NCBI RefSeq assembly: GCF_001700435.1
Contig: NZ_LYPC01000010.1
Span: forward strand, 1-64,000
DNA from: Paenibacillus pectinilyticus
Lineage (GTDB): Bacteria > Bacillota > Bacilli > Paenibacillales > NBRC-103111
Reading direction: 5' to 3'
Length of the DNA: 64,000 nt
Part shown: piece by piece, positions 58,606 to 64,000 of the stretch
How positions within the stretch are numbered: position 1 is the stretch's first letter
Layout: each line of letters opens with the position of its first letter
Program-made: the position numbers and the translations under genes
Notes under the pieces: model-generated
The model's input: only the letters and a program-made list of their open reading frames with translations
The model's database searches: none
Told to the model about the DNA's origin: nothing

Positions 58606-60297
58606 CTAGGAACGCTTTAATACGCGGCTTACTTTACCGATGAGTTTCTGAACAGGTGACGGGAAGTTCTTCACATCATCCTTCGTGACTACTTTCGTCA
58701 GCATAAGCATAATCGGGTATAAGGCCACGGTAAATCCGCAGATGAGTACCGCTTGGATGCCTTGGTTCAAACGGAACCATGGTGTTGGCACCACATACGT
58801 GTGCGTTAACCATTCTGCTGTAAAACCAAGCGCACCTATCACGATGATGGTGAGAATAAGCCCGCCGAAACGGCGACCTAAAATCGTGAACGTCACTTCT
58901 TGACGGAGGGTACGAATGTTCAACCATGACATCGCGATGAAGCATAGTCCCGTTGAAATAATAATACCGTAAATCCCCAGCCATTGGCCCAATACGAAGC
59001 TGCCTAGCAGCTTAATTGCGATTCCGACAGCAACATGGGTCATCAGTGGCTTCATCCGCCCCATCCCCATGAGAACAGCTCCTGAGGTCTGCATGACGAT
59101 CTGGAACATTGCGCCAGCGGTCAATAAGGAGATCATCGCAGGACCGTGTGCGATCCCATAAGCGGAATCCTCATAGCCGAACAAGAAGAAGTCGAGTGGT
59201 CTAGCGGCGATACTGATCATCAACACAGCAGGTAAGCCAGAGAGAATCGCAAGCTGAAGCACACGTGTGGTCTGCCCGCCTACTTGCTTCAAATCTTTGC
59301 GCGAGTAAGCTGCTGAGATAATCGGTACAACCGATTGGCTTAATGCGATGGCCAAAATAATCGGGATTCCCGCAAGCGATTGTGCGCGTCCACCAATAAT
59401 CCCAACTAAGCCTAGGGCTTCGTTTCGACCAATGGCATCTTCAAGCAGCGGAATAATCATCGAAGTATCGATGGCATAGACGAGCGTCACGGTCACTGAG
59501 AAGACCACGATTGGGATCGACAGCTTCAATAAGCTGCGATAAATATCCCGGTATCTCGTCAGCTCTTTCGGCTGTCCGTCCGCCATAGTAGCACCGATCT
59601 GCGCAGCCGCGGCTTGCGAAGCAGCAGGTTGACGCGTCTGCAAGGCGTCATGCCGTTTAAGCTTCATGGCGTAATACAGCATTACAGCAAGGGCTGCTGC
59701 CCCCCCTACAACGCCGCCGAAAGAGGCACCAGCAACGCCCCATCCAAGCGAAATATCTAACAAGAAATAGGCAAGTGCAATCGAAGTAATCAGTCTGAAA
59801 ATTTGTTCCACAACTTGCGAAACGCCATTCGGCATCATATGCTGCCTGCCTTGGAAATACCCCCGCATGATAGCAATAAGCGGGAACAACAACATGGCAG
59901 GTGCGATCGCTCTCGTAGCAAGCGTAGCATCGGGTCCGCCATGCGAAATATTTTCCGCATAGATGGGCGCGAAGACGTACAAAATTACGGTCATCACCAC
60001 ACCCGTCACAACAGCGAACCAAATCGCTGCCCGATAGATGCGCTGGGCCTCCTGTGGACGGCCGATCGCATTTTTCTCAGCGACCATTTTACTCAAAGCA
60101 CTCGGAATACCTGCCGTTGCGATGACAAGCAGAATCGAATATAGATTAAAAGCAATGGAGTAGCTCCCCATTCCCTCTTCATGCAGCAAGTGCACCAGCG
60201 GTATCCGCTGGAAAACGCCGAGAAACCGCGCTACAAGCGCGGCCACGGTGAGAATGAGCGTCCCTTTTACTAGGGAATCTTTGGTTACCTTCGTCAA
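58606..60297 (-). CDS. ytgP: MurJ/SpoVB/YtgP-family lipid flippase
   Basis: A 563-aa MOP-superfamily membrane protein with about 14 transmembrane helices. The N-terminus KDSLVKGTLILTVAALVARFLGVFQRIPL and GTAGIPSALSKMVAE-like segment (ATAGIPSALSKMVAEKNA) are typical of YtgP/SpoVB. YtgP of B. subtilis flips lipid II for cell-wall synthesis, while SpoVB acts in the spore cortex. The absence of other sporulation genes nearby favours the YtgP type, but this is not certain. A 35-residue Ala/Gln-rich cytoplasmic insert lies near residue 225. Confidence 0.85.
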   Translation of the reverse strand: MTKVTKDSLVKGTLILTVAALVARFLGVFQRIPLVHLLHEEGMGSYSIAFNLYSILLVIATAGIPSALSKMVAEKNAIGRPQEAQRIYRAAIWFAVVTGVVMTVILYVFAPIYAENISHGGPDATLATRAIAPAMLLFPLIAIMRGYFQGRQHMMPNGVSQVVEQIFRLITSIALAYFLLDISLGWGVAGASFGGVVGGAAALAVMLYYAMKLKRHDALQTRQPAASQAAAAQIGATMADGQPKELTRYRDIYRSLLKLSIPIVVFSVTVTLVYAIDTSMIIPLLEDAIGRNEALGLVGIIGGRAQSLAGIPIILAIALSQSVVPIISAAYSRKDLKQVGGQTTRVLQLAILSGLPAVLMISIAARPLDFFLFGYEDSAYGIAHGPAMISLLTAGAMFQIVMQTSGAVLMGMGRMKPLMTHVAVGIAIKLLGSFVLGQWLGIYGIIISTGLCFIAMSWLNIRTLRQEVTFTILGRRFGGLILTIIVIGALGFTAEWLTHTYVVPTPWFRLNQGIQAVLICGFTVALYPIMLMLTKVVTKDDVKNFPSPVQKLIGKVSRVLKRS

Positions 60298-60345
60298 GTC
60301 CGTTCCTACTCTCTCTTACAGTTTTACATGCATTCGTCCTTCTGA

Positions 60346-60825
60346 TTAGAAAACCCAAAGGAAGAAAATAAGGATCATCACCAGCTGCAGCCCGATTTTG
60401 ACGACGCTGCTAGCAAAGAAGCCAAGTACAGAACCAATACCAGCGCTTACTGCTTTTTGCCAAGACGTTCCGATGATCAGTTCACCTAGTACAGCACCAA
60501 TGAATGGACCTAGGATAATCCCGAAAGCTGGAATCACGAAAGGACCAATAATGAGTCCAATGGTACTCCCGATAATCGCAGCCTTGGAGCCGCCGAACTT
60601 TTTGACGCCTAAAGCACTGACCGCATAATCCGCCACAATAATGATGATCACAATTAAGGTTTGAATCGTCCAGAACCAGAAGCCAAAGTGCTCCCAGCTA
60701 ATTAGCCAACCATAGATGAAGAAAGCGGCATATATCGCGAGAACACCTGGCAGAATTGGATACACAGCACCAACCATACCGATGACAAACAAAAGAATAA
60801 CGACAATCCAACCTAAGGTTATCAT
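60346..60825 (-). CDS. DUF456 membrane protein
   Basis: A 159-aa protein with four to five transmembrane helices and repeated Gly motifs (FGGSKAAIIGSTIGLIIGPFV, GIILGPFIGAVLGELI), the DUF456 pattern of YqgC-like proteins. The function is unknown. It lies 48 bp upstream of the flippase gene on the same strand and may share its transcript. Confidence 0.85.
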   Translation of the reverse strand: MITLGWIVVILLFVIGMVGAVYPILPGVLAIYAAFFIYGWLISWEHFGFWFWTIQTLIVIIIIVADYAVSALGVKKFGGSKAAIIGSTIGLIIGPFVIPAFGIILGPFIGAVLGELIIGTSWQKAVSAGIGSVLGFFASSVVKIGLQLVMILIFFLWVF

Positions 60826-60903
60826 GCTCAGTACCTTCCTCCATTTGTGAAACAGATAGAATCCTATATTTTTTCATGCAAGAATGTGCTGGTTCTCTGT
60901 GTT

Positions 60904-61641
60904 CTAAGTTAATAAATAAGTACGAATGACTTGCGCCACACCATGTTCTTCATTCGTAACCGTCGTGATATCGGCGATTCGCTTCACTTCATCCTGTGCA
61001 TTGCCCATAGCAACGCCCAGACCTGCTTCGCGAATCATGGCGATATCATTCTCGCTGTCTCCCATCGCAATCACCTCGGACATAGAGATGCCAAGCAGCT
61101 GGCAAACATCTTCCACACCTTTTGCTTTGGAGATACCTAGCGGATTCAACTCAAGATTGCTAGGGTGAGAGTTGGTAATCTCAAGCGTTCCCCACCCCGC
61201 TACAACCTCGCGAATACGCTGTAATTTCTCTGCATTATCGCTATAGTAGCCAAATTTCAACCACTCCTGAGACTTGATATCCAGTCCTTCGCTTTCACGA
61301 TTAAACACGCCTTCCACGGAATAGGCCCACCACCAGCAATCGTTCTCGAGAGCGAGTTTGTGCAATTCCCGTATCGTTTCCATCGGTACCAACGTACGTC
61401 TCAGCAATGAATCCGGCGAAGCCCACACTTCACTGCCATTTACCACGACAAGCGGTGTTGTGAGCCCCAACTCTTGAATATAGGGCATTGCACTGATCGC
61501 CCCTCGCCCCGTTGACATGATCACAATTTTCCCCTGTGCCGTGGCTTCACGGATAGCGGCTTGGTTTTCGGCAGATATTCGTTTGTCCTCGTTAAGCAGA
61601 GTACCATCCATATCGAGTGCAATTAATTTATAAGATCCCAT
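60904..61641 (-). CDS. Cof-type HAD-superfamily phosphatase
   Basis: A 245-aa HAD hydrolase of subclass IIB. Motif I LDMDGTLL (nucleophile and acid Asp), motif II STGR, motif III Lys and motif IV GDSENDIAMI are all present. Relatives dephosphorylate sugar phosphates, PLP or flavin precursors. The ATG at 61641 has GGGAG at 9 nt; a TTG at 61650 is rejected. Confidence 0.92.
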   Translation of the reverse strand: MGSYKLIALDMDGTLLNEDKRISAENQAAIREATAQGKIVIMSTGRGAISAMPYIQELGLTTPLVVVNGSEVWASPDSLLRRTLVPMETIRELHKLALENDCWWWAYSVEGVFNRESEGLDIKSQEWLKFGYYSDNAEKLQRIREVVAGWGTLEITNSHPSNLELNPLGISKAKGVEDVCQLLGISMSEVIAMGDSENDIAMIREAGLGVAMGNAQDEVKRIADITTVTNEEHGVAQVIRTYLLT

Positions 61642-61686
61642 ACTGTTCAACTCCCGTCTCTATGGTGCCGATATCTATCTGTCGAC

Positions 61687-63561
61687 CTAGTAAGCAGTAA
61701 GTACCTTTTTCGGAAGCTCTTCCATGAAGGTTTTGTGCCAAAGTGCAAAGATATACAGGGTCCATAAGCGACGAGCGTAGTCCCCTTGACCATTCCGATG
61801 CTTGTGCAGCATCTTCTCTACCGCAGGGATATCGATGTAATCCTCAATGCCGCTGGACTTGATTTGATCCATGACCATATCGCCCATGGCACCTTTCATC
61901 CAATCGCGCAGCGGTACGGGGAAGCCCAGCTTCGGACGATTCAGAATCGGATCTGGAATGATCCCTTCCATCGCTTTACGGAAAATATATTTCGTCGTCC
62001 CATTCGCAATGCGATATTTGGCTGGAATGCGGCGAGCGACCTCGAACAATTCCTTGTCCAGGAAAGGAACACGCAGCTCCAGGGAATGCGCCATCGTCAT
62101 TTTGTCGGCCTTCATCAGAATATCGCCAGGCATCCACAGATTCATGTCGATGTATTGCATCCGGCTAACCGGGTCGAGATGCTTCGTTTTGTTATAGTAA
62201 TCTCCGGCAATCTGCACGGGATTCTTATAGGCGCGCAGCATCTCGGTATCGAGACGCAGCACTTCTGCTTTCATATCCTCGGAGAAGATCTTCGCATTCC
62301 CGAGGAATCGCTCTTCCAGCGGTGTCGTCCCCCGCAACACATAGTTGCGGCCCTTCACGCCGCTTGGCAGGATGCGTGCGAAGCGGTTCAGCATGCGCTT
62401 CACGGAAGCCGGCAGCTGATCCAGCGGCTTCAGCGACTGCGGCTCACGGTAAATGCGGTAGCCGCCGAACAGCTCGTCCGCGCCTTCGCCGGACAGGACC
62501 ACCGTCACGTGCTCGCGCGCAAGCTGCGCCACGTGGTAGAGCGCAATGGCCGAAGGATCGGCGACAGGCTCGTCCTGGTGCCAGATCGCCTTCGGCATCG
62601 TCGCGAAGAAATCATCCTGCGTGATGATTTTGTCGTAGTGATCCGTACCGAGCGTTGCTGCGGTCTGTGCAGCGATCGGCGTCTCGTTGTTGGCGCCATC
62701 GAAGCCAACAGAGAAGGTGCGGATCGGCTCAATATTCCGCATATGGGTTGCAATAGCCGTCGAGTCGATGCCGCTCGACAGGAAGCATCCACGCTCCACG
62801 TCGCTGACCATGTGGAGCTTAACGGACTCTTTGAGCCCTTCACGAATTTGCTCTACGTAGTAGTCGAAAGGCTTGTCCTCCGGTTCAAACATCGGATCCC
62901 AATATTTATGGATGGTCATTTCACCATCAAAAGTAATTTTCACAGAATGCGCCGGTGGCAGCTTGTAGATGCCTTCGAACATCGTATTCGGCTCTGGCAC
63001 GTATTGGAAGGTCAAATAATTCAACAAGCTGTCCGTATGGATCAACCGATTCATGCCATCTGCCGCCAGCAAGCTCTTGATTTCAGAACCAAATAGGAAT
63101 TGGCGGTTACTAAAATGATAATAGAATGGCTTAATGCCGAAGTGGTCTCTCGCACCGAACAGCTGCTTTTTCTTCCGATCCCAAATCACGAAACCGAACA
63201 TCCCGCGCATGTGCTTCACACAATCTTCACCGAACTCCTCATAGAGATGGACGATAACTTCCGTGTCACTCTGTGTACGGAAAATGTGTCCGCGTTCCTT
63301 CAGCATCGTACGCAGTTCTTTGTAATTATAAATTTCACCGTTGAAAATAATCCACACGGTTTCATCTTCATTCGTTAAAGGCTGATGTCCCTCTTTGATA
63401 TCAATAACAGAAAGACGTCTAAATCCTAACCCGATGCGATTCTCTGTCCAAAAGCCAACATCATTAGGCCCACGGTGCACGATCACATCTGTCATCTGTT
63501 GAAGCATCGCCTCAGTTGGTTCTCTATCTTCAAAATACATAACACCTGTAATACCACACAT
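61687..63561 (-). CDS. asnB: Asparagine synthetase (glutamine-hydrolysing)
   Basis: A 624-aa two-domain enzyme that makes asparagine from aspartate, ATP and glutamine. The start is the ATG at 63559-63561, because the catalytic Cys must be residue 2 (CGITGVMYF). The N-terminal glutaminase has RGPNDVG and FNGEIYNYKELR; the C-terminal synthetase has the PP-loop LSSGIDSTA (about residue 262) and SGEGADELFGGY. Three paralogues exist in B. subtilis; the length fits AsnB/AsnO. A 436-codon antisense ORF is a GC-bias shadow. Confidence 0.95.
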   Translation of the reverse strand: MCGITGVMYFEDREPTEAMLQQMTDVIVHRGPNDVGFWTENRIGLGFRRLSVIDIKEGHQPLTNEDETVWIIFNGEIYNYKELRTMLKERGHIFRTQSDTEVIVHLYEEFGEDCVKHMRGMFGFVIWDRKKKQLFGARDHFGIKPFYYHFSNRQFLFGSEIKSLLAADGMNRLIHTDSLLNYLTFQYVPEPNTMFEGIYKLPPAHSVKITFDGEMTIHKYWDPMFEPEDKPFDYYVEQIREGLKESVKLHMVSDVERGCFLSSGIDSTAIATHMRNIEPIRTFSVGFDGANNETPIAAQTAATLGTDHYDKIITQDDFFATMPKAIWHQDEPVADPSAIALYHVAQLAREHVTVVLSGEGADELFGGYRIYREPQSLKPLDQLPASVKRMLNRFARILPSGVKGRNYVLRGTTPLEERFLGNAKIFSEDMKAEVLRLDTEMLRAYKNPVQIAGDYYNKTKHLDPVSRMQYIDMNLWMPGDILMKADKMTMAHSLELRVPFLDKELFEVARRIPAKYRIANGTTKYIFRKAMEGIIPDPILNRPKLGFPVPLRDWMKGAMGDMVMDQIKSSGIEDYIDIPAVEKMLHKHRNGQGDYARRLWTLYIFALWHKTFMEELPKKVLTAY

Positions 63562-63618
63562 GGTGAGACTCACTCCTCCGTACTCTCATCATTCTTTCTC
63601 TTCGACAACCGATATATT

Positions 63619-63627
63619 AGTATACCA
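63619..63627 (-). promoter_or_regulatory. Extended -10 promoter of asnB
   Basis: On the minus strand TGGTATACT, an extended -10 about 60 bp upstream of asnB. The -35 is weak. I see no T-box or other leader RNA before asnB. Confidence 0.5.
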
Positions 63628-63860
63628 TACCAGCCTGTCATTCTGGAAATACAATGAGGGCACGCAAATCGCCTTATCCTATAGAAAAATGATGGAAATG
63701 AGGAGTCGTTTTAAAGAAGCAGACAATCGGCTTTTTTTCATGAGGTTCGACCACCTTTCCTTCGTCCACAAATGTTTACCTTGTGCAACTTTTAGGGTGA
63801 AGCATGCTCCTACCCTGCTATAGGATATGCTGCCACTGTGCACCTGGTGCATGATGCATG
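63628..63860. other. Intergenic region upstream of asnB
   Basis: No gene is supported here. A 73-codon minus-strand frame (63679-63900) overlaps the terminator and the end of the next gene and is rejected. Confidence 0.5.
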
Positions 63861-63887
63861 CAAAAGAGCCCGCCATAGGCGAGCTCT
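63861..63887 (-). terminator. Terminator of the gene at the window end
   Basis: On the minus strand AGAGC-TCGCC and GGCGG-GCTCT arms are followed by TTTTG, 7 bp past the stop codon at 63894. Confidence 0.8.
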
Positions 63888-63893
63888 CTCTTA

Positions 63894-64000
63894 TTACCAC
63901 GGCCTCTTTCCGCCGCCAAGTTTCGTTAATATCCCATCGTTCGCCGCGTCATACGCTTGGAAGATCTTCGCCGCAATCGGGGATGCCCCGTACCGTCCGA
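63894..64000 (-). CDS. 3' end of an unidentified gene, cut by the window
   Basis: The last 34 codons (GRYGASPIAAKIFQAYDAAND, then GILTKLGGGKRPW) and a TAA stop are visible, with a terminator behind. The frame runs off the window, so the N-terminus is unknown. The tail resembles C-termini of penicillin-binding proteins in paenibacilli, but this is too short to assign. Confidence 0.6.
   Translation of the reverse strand, partial: GRYGASPIAAKIFQAYDAANDGILTKLGGGKRPW

Noticed and set aside
61786..63096. 436-codon plus-strand ORF antisense to asnB
   Set aside because: His/Arg-rich composition typical of a complementary-frame shadow; asnB on the other strand has complete catalytic motifs.
63679..63900. 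73-codon minus-strand ORF near the window end
   Set aside because: Overlaps a terminator and the 3' end of another gene on the same strand.

Overview
The window looks like chromosome of an endospore-forming Firmicute, most likely Paenibacillus or a close relative. Evidence is the Bacillus-type replication-restart genes (dnaB, dnaI), sporulation-initiation regulators (an Sda homologue and a Spo0E-like phosphatase), a futalosine-route menaquinone gene (mqnE) with a UbiD-family decarboxylase, a yuiB/yumC/yutM/yutJ/yuzB/yutI gene set like the B. subtilis yui-yum-yut region, strong AGGAGG ribosome sites, sigma-A promoters and many intrinsic terminators. I found no rRNA, tRNA, CRISPR, IS transposase or prophage block.

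Layout. 0-11 kb is metabolic and transport DNA: a GH105-type glycosidase operon, a CDF metal exporter behind a PerR-like box, a LacI regulator, a PhyH oxygenase, and an ABC importer operon led by a ykkC-class (guanidine-I type) riboswitch with an overlapping terminator. 11-16 kb holds sdhCAB with a divergent LysR gene. 16-19 kb holds an orphan response regulator and ktrAB potassium uptake. 19-30 kb holds a CPBP protease-like protein, uvrC, trxA, a MerR regulator, a tiny YqzM-like membrane protein, a globin-coupled chemotaxis transducer, dnaI/dnaB, an alpha/beta hydrolase, yuiB and hemQ. 30-45 kb is respiration, redox and Fe-S biology: NDH-2 behind a Rex box, yumC, an HesB/IscA protein, mqnE, yutJ, yuzB, a NifU-like protein, a UbiD-family decarboxylase and ctaA. 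sda, with a cluster of DnaA boxes, and a Spo0E-like gene lie in the same stretch.

45.6-54 kb is an accessory island of mostly single, small or poorly conserved genes: an XRE/membrane-protein pair, DUF4362-like, VanZ, a frameshifted csaA, an EamA exporter, AraC, MsrA-like, an APH-family kinase, a HIT remnant and a lipoprotein. A degenerate element of about 22-26 bp, built around CCCGTTA and always in the same orientation, recurs at gene boundaries here, often beside a CTGCC/GGCAG hairpin. It divides the island into cassette-like units. 54-64 kb returns to ordinary genes: a 2-hydroxyacid dehydrogenase, an SPFH/RHH pair, two DUF4183 proteins, a YppC-like protein, a MurJ/SpoVB-type flippase, DUF456, a Cof-type phosphatase, asnB and the 3' end of one more gene.

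Most unusual points: the one-orientation boundary elements of the island; two four-unit arrays of hairpin repeats with a 50-62 bp pitch, both between convergent genes; the riboswitch-controlled importer; a probable AUU start codon; small genes (sda, the YqzM-like gene, a 53-aa gene) that ORF callers tend to miss; and several well-formed operator or leader structures (Rex, PerR-like, Fur-like, LysR T-N11-A, an 11-bp perfect palindrome, a structured mqnE leader).
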